Below are positions 23,301-31,515 of a stretch of 32,526 nt of DNA, in pieces. The stretch's first letter is position 1, and the number at the start of each line of letters is the position of its first letter. Under the pieces are notes generated by a model. That model did not search any database. It was not told the DNA's origin and saw only the letters and a list, made by a program, of their open reading frames with translations. Position numbers and translations under genes: made by a program. Source of the stretch: Actinomycetes bacterium (GTDB lineage Bacteria > Actinomycetota > Acidimicrobiia > Acidimicrobiales > Aldehydirespiratoraceae); NCBI GenBank assembly GCA_024276495.1, contig JAJRXC010000106.1:1-32526 (forward strand). Reading direction: 5' to 3'.

Positions 23301-25498
23301 CCCTCAGCCGGACCCAGGTCCTCGGTATCTTCTCGGCGATCATCGTCATCGCCGGTCTCGTCGTCGTCTGGCAACAGACCGGGGGCGAGACCGACGAGGA
23401 ATCCGTCGCGCCGCCGTTGGTCCGCCGCGTCGACCGCCAGACGCTGCGCGACGAGCTCACCATCAACGGCGAGCTGCGCCGCGACGAGCTCTCGACGATC
23501 AACTCGCCGTTCGACGGCCGGGTCAGCCAGCTCTCGGTGGAGGACGGCGACACGATCAACGCCGGCGACGTGCTCCTCGCGCTCGACGGACGGCCCGCGG
23601 TGGCCACCCAGGGCGACTTCTCGTTCTACCGCCAACTCGACGTCGGCTCCGACGGCCCCGACGTGCTCCAACTCGAACGGATCCTGCTCGAATCGGGCTA
23701 CGACCCCGGCGCGGTCGACCTGCTCTACACCGAGGCCACCCGGGCCGCCCTCCGCCAATGGCAGATCGCCTACGGCTACGGCGGCGCAACCCCCGAACCC
23801 GAGGAGACGATCGTCATATCGCTGGTCGACGGCAACGGCTACACCGTCGCGGACAAGGACACCACGGCGCTGATCATCGGCCCGTCGGTCCCCGCGCAGG
23901 TCAGCGGGCCGATCGCGACCGGCGGAGGCGGCGGCGCCGCGTTGGTTCCCATGCAGACCTCCGACGTGCCCCGCCTCGGCGCCGCGACCGCGAGCGCCGA
24001 GGTCGACGAGGGCGACTCGATCGAGATCGTCCTCACCGCCTCGGTGGCGCCGACGGCCGACATCGAGGTCGACATCACCTTCGGTGGCACGGCGACCGGC
24101 GGAGACCAAGACGATGTCGACGATCCCGACATCGACGTCGACTATCTCAACGATCCGCTGGAGGACCTGCCGTTCCTGTGGCCCGCGGGCGAGACGAGCG
24201 TCACGTTGGTGCTGGAGACCCTGACCGACGATCTCGACGAGGAGGACGAGACCTGGTCCATCACCCTCGTCGCCGAACAGGTCATCAGCGGCGCCAACTA
24301 CGACATCGGCCCGATCAAGACCATGACCGTCGACATCATCGACACCAACACGGCAAAGGTCCCGACGCTGACGCTTCGAGTCGACGACGACGACAACCCG
24401 ATCGACGAAGGCGAGGATGCGACGTTCACCGTGGAGAGCGACATCGAGCTCGACGCCCCGGTCGAGGTTCGCTACATCGTGAGCGGCGGTACCGCGGACG
24501 AGACCGACGACTACGAGGAACAAGACGAACGCCCGACGTTCGTCTTCGGCGCCGACACGCTCGACGACACGTTCACGATCGCGACGATCCAAGACGACGA
24601 CATCGAGCCCGACGAGACGCTCACCGTCACCCTTCTCCCCGCGGACGACCCCGACGAGCAGTATCTCCTCGGCACCGTCACGACCGGGACCGTCATCATC
24701 GAGGACGAGGACGAACCGGAGCTCACGATGATCACCCGCGAGCGCACCGTCCCCGAGGGCGAGCACGTCGACGTGATCATCGAGGCAGACCAGGCTCCCA
24801 CCGAGGACATCTCGGTCGACTACCAGATCGCCGGCAGCGCGACGATGGGTGTCGACTACAACACACTCACCGGCTCCATCACCCTTCCGCGCGGCCAGAC
24901 CCGCGTGTCGCTGGTTGTGGAGACGATCGACGACGACGTGATCTTCGTTCCGTCCGACATGATCGTGAACGACTGGCCCGCACGCGTCGGCACCGTCTTC
25001 GTCGACGAGGGCGAGACCGTGCAGCTCGGCCAGGAGCTCCTCACGTTGACCGAACCCAACTTCACCATCACCTTGTTCGCCAACCCGACCGACCGCTCCG
25101 AGTTGGCGGTCGGGCAGGTGGTTCGAGTCGAGATCCAGGCCGGCGACCAGGAATCGAGCGGCAGGATCACCCAACTCGACGACGCGGCAACGATCTCCGA
25201 CAGCGGAAGCGAGACGTACGAGGGCGTGGTCGAGGCCGACAACGACCTCGCGGCCGTCGACGGGGCGAACGTCCGCATCGAGGTGACGCTCGACGAGCGG
25301 GTGGACGCGCTCGTCGTCCCGATCGCCGCGGTCAGCCAGGACGGCACCGGCAACGACGTGGTCACCGTGATCGACGAGGCCAACGGGAACCGCTTCGTTC
25401 CGACGCGGGTCGTGACCGGACTTCAGGAAGGCAGCTTCACCGAGATCGTCTCGGGCCTCAGCGGCGGCGAGCTCATCGTCGTCGAAGTCGACAACTGA
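23297..25498 (+). CDS. Membrane-fusion adaptor with peptidoglycan-binding and inserted Calx-beta domains
   Basis: The 733-residue protein starts with a membrane anchor (about 8-25). The first lipoyl/barrel-sandwich half follows (STINSPFDGRVSQLSVEDGDTINAGD...DGRPAV), then a peptidoglycan-binding domain (GPDVLQLERILLESGYDPG...ALRQWQ, about 112-155). About 222-545 holds two complete and one shorter Calx-beta-like domain, recognised from repeats of DEGDS/DEGED/PEGEH starts, the GGTAT..DYLN/GSATMGVDY turn and DDDxEPDE/EDE acidic ends. The second sandwich half and the membrane-proximal beta-barrel resume at FVPSDMIVNDWPARVG (about 549). Ordinary relatives run about 350-400 residues, so the Calx-beta block is an insertion. 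It should link the MacB-like pair to the cell wall. Confidence 0.88.
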   Translation: MTLSRTQVLGIFSAIIVIAGLVVVWQQTGGETDEESVAPPLVRRVDRQTLRDELTINGELRRDELSTINSPFDGRVSQLSVEDGDTINAGDVLLALDGRPAVATQGDFSFYRQLDVGSDGPDVLQLERILLESGYDPGAVDLLYTEATRAALRQWQIAYGYGGATPEPEETIVISLVDGNGYTVADKDTTALIIGPSVPAQVSGPIATGGGGGAALVPMQTSDVPRLGAATASAEVDEGDSIEIVLTASVAPTADIEVDITFGGTATGGDQDDVDDPDIDVDYLNDPLEDLPFLWPAGETSVTLVLETLTDDLDEEDETWSITLVAEQVISGANYDIGPIKTMTVDIIDTNTAKVPTLTLRVDDDDNPIDEGEDATFTVESDIELDAPVEVRYIVSGGTADETDDYEEQDERPTFVFGADTLDDTFTIATIQDDDIEPDETLTVTLLPADDPDEQYLLGTVTTGTVIIEDEDEPELTMITRERTVPEGEHVDVIIEADQAPTEDISVDYQIAGSATMGVDYNTLTGSITLPRGQTRVSLVVETIDDDVIFVPSDMIVNDWPARVGTVFVDEGETVQLGQELLTLTEPNFTITLFANPTDRSELAVGQVVRVEIQAGDQESSGRITQLDDAATISDSGSETYEGVVEADNDLAAVDGANVRIEVTLDERVDALVVPIAAVSQDGTGNDVVTVIDEANGNRFVPTRVVTGLQEGSFTEIVSGLSGGELIVVEVDN

Positions 25499-25503
25499 TT
25501 CCC

Positions 25504-26229
25504 GTGGCCGACGCCTCGCTCCTGCGCCTCGAGGAGGTCTCGCGGATCTACGGGGACGAGGTCAAGGTCCACGCGCTCGACCGGGTCTCGATGTCGATCG
25601 AGGCCGGCGAGTTCGTCTCGATCGTCGGGCCGTCCGGATCGGGGAAGTCCACGATGCTCGGCCTCCTCGGGCTCCTCGACCTCCCCACCCTCGGCACGAT
25701 GTGGGTCACTGGCAAATCGGTCAAGGAGCTCGGTGACACGGAACGCTCCCGGCTCCGCGGCGAGGTCGTCGGCTTCATCTTCCAACAGTTTCATCTCATC
25801 CCGCATCTCGACGCCCGGCGCAACGTCGAGACCGCCCTCTTGTACCGCAACCTGACGCCGGCCGAACGTCGACGCCGGGCGATGGCCGCCCTGGACGTGG
25901 TGGGCCTCGCCCCTCGCGCTGACCACCGACCCGTGCAGATGTCGGGTGGCGAACAACAGCGGGTGGCGATCGCCCGCGCCATCGTGACCGAACCGAAGCT
26001 CCTGTTGGCCGACGAGCCGACCGGTGCGCTCGACTCGACCAACGCAGCCAACGTCATGCAGATATTCCAGGATCTGCATTCCCCGCTTCGAGCCATCGCG
26101 ATCGTCACCCACGATCCTTCGGTCGCCGCGGCGGCCCAACGACGGATCTCGATGAAAGACGGACGGATCGTCGCCGACGAGCAGCTGGTCGACGCCGCTC
26201 CGACGACGTTCGGCGGCACGCTCGACTGA
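25504..26229 (+). CDS. MacB/LolD-type ABC transporter ATPase
   Basis: The 241-residue ATPase has Walker A GPSGSGKST (42-50), Q-loop FIFQQFHLIPHLDARRNVE, signature MSGGEQQRVAIARAI (about 146) and Walker B LLLADEPTGALD (about 166-177), ending with the H-loop VTHDPS. The EPTGALD form is typical of the MacB/LolD/FtsE subfamily, which couples ATP hydrolysis to an FtsX-like permease. GTG 25504 is used; it lies 5 nt after the adaptor's TGA, and an ATT codon directly upstream is not needed. Its TGA overlaps the permease ATG. It is the motor of the operon's exporter. Confidence 0.96.
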   Translation: MADASLLRLEEVSRIYGDEVKVHALDRVSMSIEAGEFVSIVGPSGSGKSTMLGLLGLLDLPTLGTMWVTGKSVKELGDTERSRLRGEVVGFIFQQFHLIPHLDARRNVETALLYRNLTPAERRRRAMAALDVVGLAPRADHRPVQMSGGEQQRVAIARAIVTEPKLLLADEPTGALDSTNAANVMQIFQDLHSPLRAIAIVTHDPSVAAAAQRRISMKDGRIVADEQLVDAAPTTFGGTLD

Positions 26230-27464
26230 TGCGAAGCATCCGTGACCTCATCGGTGTCGCCCTGAGCGGGCTCACGGCGAGGGTGAGCCGAACCCTGTTG
26301 ATCATGCTCGGTCCGATCATCGGCGTCAGCGCGATCGTCGCCGCGGTCGGGCTCACCGAGTCGGCCAAGGGCGACCTCCAACAGGACCTCGCCGAGCTCG
26401 GCACCAACCTCATCACAGCCGAGGCGGCGGGCTCCTTCGGAACCCAGAACCCGACGTTTCCCGAAGACGTGCGCGATCGCGTCCTGGCCCTCTCCGGCGT
26501 GGAGAGTGCCACGGCGACCCAATCGATCACCGGTGTCGTCACCGCACCGTACGACGCCGCCGCGACCTACTACACGGCGTTTCCGACCCCTGTGCTGACC
26601 GCCGATTCCGCCTTCCTCGAGGTGATGCAGATCGAGCTTCGCAGCGGACGTTGGCTCAACGACTTCGACTACAACACCGGGGCGCGCGTCGCGGTCATCG
26701 GCCTCGATGTCGCCAACGAGTTCGAGTACCGGGCCGGAACCAACCGCACGATCCAGATCAACGGCCTCGACTACGGAATCGTCGGCGTCTACGAGCCGGT
26801 CAAGCTGGTGACGAACTTCAACACCGCGGTGTTGATACCGCCGTTGACCGCCGACAACGACTTCGATGTCGGGCTCGAGACCAACACGATCTACGTGCGG
26901 GCCGACCCCACTCGGGTGGTCGAGGTCGAAGAAGCTCTTCCGGTGGCGATCAACCTCGGCGGGAGCGACGAAGTCAACACGTCGGTACCGTCCGACGCGC
27001 TCGAAGCGGCCGCCGCCGCCGACAGCACCCTGCAGATCATCGTGGCGTCGATGGGAATCCTCGCGCTGGTGGTCGGCGGGGTCGGAATCGCCAACGTGAT
27101 GTCCATCTCCGTGATCCAGCGCTCGGCCGAGATCGGCATTCGTCGAGCTCTCGGCCACGGGCGATCCGTCATCGCCTGGCAGTTCCTCCTCGAAGCGGTC
27201 GCCGTCGGCTTCTTCGGAGGGCTCGGTGGCCTGGCGGTCGGCGTGCTCATCGTGGTCTACGCGTCGCACATCGCCGGCTGGACCTATGTGCTCGAACCGG
27301 TTCTCGTGGTCGGCGGCTACGAGTTCCCCAGTGAGTTCCTCGGCGTACCCACGATCTACGTGCTCGGCATGGGGGCGGCGTTGTTCACCTCGGTGGTGGC
27401 CGGCCTCTACCCGTCGGTCAAGGCGGCCCGGCTCGAACCGCTCGAGACCCTGCGCCTCGGCTGA
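26229..27464 (+). CDS. MacB/FtsX-type ABC transporter permease
   Basis: The 411-residue permease has the MacB layout: one N-terminal transmembrane helix (about 17-40, RTLLIMLGPIIGVSAIVAAVG), an extracellular MacB_PCD domain (about 45-245, including GRWLNDFDYNTGARVAVIG, a MacB-typical segment), and an FtsX domain with three C-terminal helices near 255-285, 318-345 and 372-398. The cytosolic loop QRSAEIGIRRALGHGRSVI is the typical coupling sequence. With the adaptor and ATPase it should form a mechanotransmission-type transporter that moves substrates from the outer leaflet or extracytoplasmic space. TGATG overlap with the ATPase gene. Cargo unknown. Confidence 0.95.
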   Translation: MRSIRDLIGVALSGLTARVSRTLLIMLGPIIGVSAIVAAVGLTESAKGDLQQDLAELGTNLITAEAAGSFGTQNPTFPEDVRDRVLALSGVESATATQSITGVVTAPYDAAATYYTAFPTPVLTADSAFLEVMQIELRSGRWLNDFDYNTGARVAVIGLDVANEFEYRAGTNRTIQINGLDYGIVGVYEPVKLVTNFNTAVLIPPLTADNDFDVGLETNTIYVRADPTRVVEVEEALPVAINLGGSDEVNTSVPSDALEAAAAADSTLQIIVASMGILALVVGGVGIANVMSISVIQRSAEIGIRRALGHGRSVIAWQFLLEAVAVGFFGGLGGLAVGVLIVVYASHIAGWTYVLEPVLVVGGYEFPSEFLGVPTIYVLGMGAALFTSVVAGLYPSVKAARLEPLETLRLG

Positions 27465-27468
27465 ACGT

Positions 27469-29223
27469 TCACCTCGTCATCGTCTCGTGACGCCCGAGCG
27501 CGACGAGGCGGCGATCGATCGTCAGGAACTCGACGACCGGGTCGAGCGGCGCGTCCATCGGGTCGTCGAACGAGAGCCCGAGTCGGGTGCCACCGTCGGG
27601 GTCCTCGCTGCGGTGGGCCACATGAACGAGCGTCGAGACGCTCCGCCACGCACCGGCGGCGTCGGGAATCCGAAACGACAACGTCGTGACGACACCGATC
27701 TCGAAGGTCTCGTCGATCGGTGCGGCGACGACGACACCGGCCCCGCCGGTCGACAGGTCGACCAACTGCCCATCGTGTTCCTCGATGCGACAGGTCACGA
27801 GACCGAGCCGAACCCGGTGGTCCACCCGGCGTTGACGACGGGCGACGGCGTCGACGAGCACCTCGGTTCCCACACCGACGAAGCCGGCCGTGACGACGAA
27901 CGCCACCGCCGCCACCGAGACCGGAAGTCGGCCGTCGCCGCCATCCCACATCGAGAACGTGGCGAGAACGACCACGCCGACGAGCGCGCCGACCACGACC
28001 GCGAGAACCAGGAGACCGGCGCGACCGGCATCCTCGCGGACCTTCCCGAACGGCGCGAGGTCGACGCCGAGCGAACGAAGGTCGCTCCGCAGGATCGACA
28101 GGGGGCCGAGTCGGCCGCGGCCGAGCAGAAGATGGGCAGTCCATCTCAGCAGGTAGGCCGGAACGGTCAGCACCGCCAGCCCGACAAGCGATCCGACCAT
28201 CGGTGTGCGCGACAGGCCCAAGACGACGATCGCCGTGGCGGTCAGGAGGAGTCGCTGCAGGGCGCCGAGCAGCGGAGTGAGGGCAAGGAGGTGCGCCACA
28301 CGGGCGGTCCTGTCGACCTGTCCGAGGTCGGGCGATCGAAGTGATCGCAGCGCCGACCGGGTTCGCTCGTGGCGCCGAACGAGGCTCTCACCGAGACCGT
28401 GCGGGCCCCGGACCCGGGCCAACGTGACGGGCACATGGGTGACGGTCGAGCCCTTCGCGATGAGCTCCAGGCCAACCCGTCGGCTGTCGTCCGACATCGA
28501 CTCGAGACCGGGTCGGCGCGTCGAGGCGAGCGCGGCGCGCCGGACGAGCGCGGGACCGTCGCCGTACCACGGGATCGACCCGCGGGCGGCCAGCGACGGC
28601 CGCACGACGTGTTGCACGAATGGCTCGAGCGACCAGTAGGCGTCCGGGTCGTGCCCGAACGACGTCGGATCGGCCTCTTCGACACCGACCTGGATCACTG
28701 CGACCTCGGGGGCCGAACACCCGGGCGCGCACACCGAGACGAGGTCAGGCATCGGAAGGTCCCCGGACCGCAGGACGAGAACCCAACTCGTCGCGACACC
28801 GCGAATCGCGTCGCCGAAGGTCAGCGACCGATCGACGACTATCGCGCCGAGCCGTTCGGCGATCGTCGCCAACCAGCGGGACCCGTCGCCGTCGACCACG
28901 ACGATGTGGTCCACACCGACGACCCGACGCAACGCGAGCAGCGTGGTACGGAGCTCGTCGACGGAGGATCCGGTCGCGTCCACGACCGCTGCGGTGTCGG
29001 GGAGCGGTGCGTCAGGCGACGCGATCACATCGATCGGGGTCGCGGCCGTCGATCGGATCATCGCCGCGAACACGATGACGGAGAGGATCTCCGCTCCGAG
29101 AAGCAGCGACGCCGCCGTCGCATCCGCCCCCGGGAGGGTGAACGCGACCCGCCACACCAGATAGACCAACGACCAGACGAGGGCCAACCGGGCAATTGCC
29201 GTCACCGTGCGTTCCGCCGCCAT
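27469..29223 (-). CDS. BcsA-like GT2 membrane protein with PilZ domain, degraded catalytic motifs
   Basis: The 584-residue protein begins at ATG 29223, five nt after GGAGGT. Two N-terminal helices (about 9-28, 36-56; WRVAFTLPG resembles BcsA), a cytosolic GT2-like domain (about 60-330) and several C-terminal helices precede a PilZ domain. PilZ is recognised by RVDHR and DLSTGG, the two c-di-GMP-binding motifs, near 480-510. In the GT2 part the expected DAD motif reads RSGDLPMPD, TED reads SDD, and the Q-x-x-R-W motif is absent (RRHERTRS). It may be a c-di-GMP-sensing pseudo-glycosyltransferase or an enzyme of unusual chemistry. It is convergent with the permease, 4 bp away. Confident of the fold, not the activity. 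Confidence 0.8.
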   Translation of the reverse strand: MAAERTVTAIARLALVWSLVYLVWRVAFTLPGADATAASLLLGAEILSVIVFAAMIRSTAATPIDVIASPDAPLPDTAAVVDATGSSVDELRTTLLALRRVVGVDHIVVVDGDGSRWLATIAERLGAIVVDRSLTFGDAIRGVATSWVLVLRSGDLPMPDLVSVCAPGCSAPEVAVIQVGVEEADPTSFGHDPDAYWSLEPFVQHVVRPSLAARGSIPWYGDGPALVRRAALASTRRPGLESMSDDSRRVGLELIAKGSTVTHVPVTLARVRGPHGLGESLVRRHERTRSALRSLRSPDLGQVDRTARVAHLLALTPLLGALQRLLLTATAIVVLGLSRTPMVGSLVGLAVLTVPAYLLRWTAHLLLGRGRLGPLSILRSDLRSLGVDLAPFGKVREDAGRAGLLVLAVVVGALVGVVVLATFSMWDGGDGRLPVSVAAVAFVVTAGFVGVGTEVLVDAVARRQRRVDHRVRLGLVTCRIEEHDGQLVDLSTGGAGVVVAAPIDETFEIGVVTTLSFRIPDAAGAWRSVSTLVHVAHRSEDPDGGTRLGLSFDDPMDAPLDPVVEFLTIDRRLVALGRHETMTR

Positions 29224-29307
29224 CTCCACCTCCTGACGCATCCGGTTCTTCCCGTCGACCGCGAGCGGTCGAACTGAAGAGAATCCGGTGGGAAGCGAAC
29301 AAGAGCG

Positions 29308-29332
29308 AAGGGCACCCCGATGGGGTGCCCTT
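29308..29332 (-). terminator. Hairpin terminator after the cold-shock gene
   Basis: AAGGGCACCCC (29308-29318) and GGGGTGCCCTT (29322-29332) form a perfect 11-bp stem with a 3-nt loop, 44 nt past the cold-shock gene stop codon. The minus-strand sequence after it (CGCTCTTGTTCGC) is T-rich but not a true T run. On the plus strand only TT then C follows, so it works mainly for the minus strand. Confidence 0.7.
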
Positions 29333-29376
29333 CTCACGATCCCGCAGATCGGTGCCTGAACGTTTCAGCGCCGCAG

Positions 29377-29577
29377 TCAGACGACCTTCACGCCGAGGGC
29401 CTCGTCACCTTTGCGGCCGGGACCGACTTCGAATTCAACCCGCTGACCTTCCTCGAGAGTCTTGAAACCCGACCCGTCGATGTTGGAGAAGTGCACGAAG
29501 ACGTCGTCGCCGTCTTCGCGGGAGATGAACCCGTACCCCTTCTCGTTGTTGAAGAACTTCACTGTCCCCGTCGGCAT
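29377..29577 (-). CDS. Cold-shock protein (CspA family)
   Basis: The 66-residue cold-shock-domain protein begins [20 protein letters not shown] and contains both RNA-binding motifs, KGYGFI (RNP1) and DVFVHFSNI (RNP2). It binds single-stranded RNA or DNA and acts as an RNA chaperone. ATG 29577 is preceded by AAAGGAA at about 8 nt on the minus strand, one of the few clear ribosome-binding sites in the window. A -10 box (TAAGCT) about 55 nt upstream gives a leader of about 46 nt, shorter than E. coli cspA's. A strong hairpin follows. Single-gene transcription unit. Confidence 0.97.
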   Translation of the reverse strand: MPTGTVKFFNNEKGYGFISREDGDDVFVHFSNIDGSGFKTLEEGQRVEFEVGPGRKGDEALGVKVV

Positions 29578-29629
29578 GACGGTATTCCTTTCGCTTTCCG
29601 TCGGCCCCAAAGTGAGACCGACAAAGGTC

Positions 29630-29635
29630 AGCTTA
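29630..29635 (-). promoter_or_regulatory. Putative -10 box TAAGCT for the cold-shock gene
   Basis: On the minus strand TAAGCT fits TAnnnT. Transcription near 29623 would give a leader of about 46 nt ending in AAAGGAATACCGTC before ATG. No consensus -35 at 16-18 nt. Confidence 0.4.
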
Positions 29636-29681
29636 GAGAACCACCGGACCAAAGGGCTGTCGCCCCGCGGCGGCGAGGTGC

Positions 29682-29687
29682 CAGACT
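29682..29687 (+). promoter_or_regulatory. Possible -10 box CAGACT for the carboxyltransferase gene (leaderless)
   Basis: CAGACT keeps A at 2 and T at 6 of the -10 box and ends 7 nt before ATG 29695, which has no ribosome-binding site. Same layout as other leaderless candidates here, but the hexamer is weak. Confidence 0.3.
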
Positions 29688-29694
29688 GCCGCCA

Positions 29695-31515
29695 ATGGAC
29701 CCCTTCATCGCCGTTGCCCCCACCGACTGCACCGTCGTGCGCCTCGATGTCGCCGCCGGCGATGAGGTTGGCGCCGGCGCGGTCATCGCGATCGTCGAGG
29801 TGATGAAGATCGAGCACCTCGTCACCAGCGACGTCGACGGAACGGTCGAATCGGTGGCCGTCACGGTCGGCGACGTGGTCGACCGCGGGGCCGAGCTCGT
29901 CCGCGTCGTCCCCGGTTCGATCACCCGCGGCGCCGAACCGGACCCAGCCGACGCGGCCCCGCGGATCCGCGCCGACCTCGAAGAGCTCCACGAGCGGCGC
30001 CGTCTGCTCGCAGACGAGTCCCGACCGGAGGCCGTCGCGAAGGTCCACGCCCGTGGCCGCCGCACCGCCCGCGAGAACCTCGCCGATCTGGTCGACGACG
30101 GCAGCTTCGAGGAGTACGGGTCGTTCATGTACGCAGCCCAGACCGCCCGGCGTAGCCGCGACGATCTGATCGCCAACACACCCGGCGACGGGATCGTGGG
30201 CGGGATCGGTCGGATCAACGGCGACCGCTTCGCCGACGAGGCCAGCCGCTGCGCGGTGATGTCCTACGACTACACGGTGCTGGCGGGAACCCAGGGGTAT
30301 CGCGGCCATCAGAAGAAAGACCGGCTGTTCGAGATCTGCGAGCGGTTGCGGCTGCCGCTCGTGCTGTTCGCCGAAGGCGGCGGCGGTCGACCCGGCGACA
30401 CCGACGTCCCGATCATCGCCGGCCTCAACGTGGCCTCGTTCGCGGCGATCAGCCGTCTGAGCGGGCTGGTACCGACCGTTGCGATCGTCTCGGGCCGGTG
30501 CTTCGCCGGCAACGCCGCCCTCGCCGCGGTGTGCGACGTCATCATCGCCACACCCGACGCCAATCTCGGCATGGCCGGCCCGGCGATGATCGAAGGCGGA
30601 GGCCTCGGCGTGTTCGCGCCCGAAGACATCGGCCCGGTCGACGTGCAGACCGCCAACGGCGTCATCGACATCGTTGTCCCCGACGACGCCGCCGCCGTTG
30701 CCACCGCCAAGCAGTATCTCTCCTACTTCCAGGGCCCGATCGACACATGGGAGTGCGCCGACCAGACGCAGCTTCGGGAGGTGGTTCCCGAGAACCGCAA
30801 GCGGGCCTATCAGGTACGCGACGTGATCGACCTACTCTGCGACCGCGAGACGTGGCTCGAGCTCCGCTCCGGGTTCGGTGAAGGAATGGTGACCGGGCTC
30901 GCCCGGCTCGAGGGGCGCCCGATCGGCGTCGTCGCCAACAATCCGATGCATCTCGGCGGTGCCATCGATGCCGACGGCGCTGACAAAGCGGCCCGCTTCC
31001 TGCAACTCTGCGACGGCCACGGCCTTCCGATCGTCAACCTGTGCGACACGCCGGGGTTCATGGTCGGTCCGGAGGCCGAGAAGCAGGCGCAGGTTCGCCG
31101 ATTCGGAAGGATGTTCGTCGTCGGGGCGAGCCTGACCGTGCCGTTCGCGACGGTGATCCTCCGCAAGGCAGTCGGACTGGGTGCCCAGGCGATGGCGGGC
31201 GGAAGTTTCCACGCGCCGCTGCTGACGGTGTCGTGGCCGACCGGCGAGGTGAGCGGGATGGGCATCGAGGGCGCGGTGACGCTCGGTGCTCGCCGCGAGC
31301 TCGACGCGATCGAGGATCCCGACGAGCGGGCCGCCGCCTACGACGAACGGGTCGACGCCATGTACGAACGGTCGAAGGCGCTCAACGCGGCGGCCCACAA
31401 CGAGTTCGACGACGTGATCGACCCGGCCGAGACCCGCCGTCGCCTCGTCAACCTTCTGCGGGCCGCGCCGGTCGATCCCGACCGACCGCGGCGGCCCCAC
31501 ATCGACACCTGGTGA
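29695..31515 (+). CDS. Biotin-carrier/carboxyltransferase fusion, acyl-CoA carboxylase
   Basis: The 606-residue protein joins an N-terminal biotinyl-lipoyl carrier domain (about 1-75, EVMKIEH with the likely biotinylated K38) to a complete carboxyltransferase (about 90-606). The CT part has the AccD/PccB hallmarks: ARERTAREN-like [56 protein letters not shown] and [11 protein letters not shown]. It should carry biotin and transfer CO2 to an acyl-CoA, probably with a separate biotin carboxylase, which is not in this window. Carrier domains normally sit with the carboxylase subunit, so this arrangement is uncommon. The start ATG is 7 nt past a -10-like box. It is convergent with the LLM gene: stops abut. 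Confidence 0.93.
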   Translation: MDPFIAVAPTDCTVVRLDVAAGDEVGAGAVIAIVEVMKIEHLVTSDVDGTVESVAVTVGDVVDRGAELVRVVPGSITRGAEPDPADAAPRIRADLEELHERRRLLADESRPEAVAKVHARGRRTARENLADLVDDGSFEEYGSFMYAAQTARRSRDDLIANTPGDGIVGGIGRINGDRFADEASRCAVMSYDYTVLAGTQGYRGHQKKDRLFEICERLRLPLVLFAEGGGGRPGDTDVPIIAGLNVASFAAISRLSGLVPTVAIVSGRCFAGNAALAAVCDVIIATPDANLGMAGPAMIEGGGLGVFAPEDIGPVDVQTANGVIDIVVPDDAAAVATAKQYLSYFQGPIDTWECADQTQLREVVPENRKRAYQVRDVIDLLCDRETWLELRSGFGEGMVTGLARLEGRPIGVVANNPMHLGGAIDADGADKAARFLQLCDGHGLPIVNLCDTPGFMVGPEAEKQAQVRRFGRMFVVGASLTVPFATVILRKAVGLGAQAMAGGSFHAPLLTVSWPTGEVSGMGIEGAVTLGARRELDAIEDPDERAAAYDERVDAMYERSKALNAAAHNEFDDVIDPAETRRRLVNLLRAAPVDPDRPRRPHIDTW

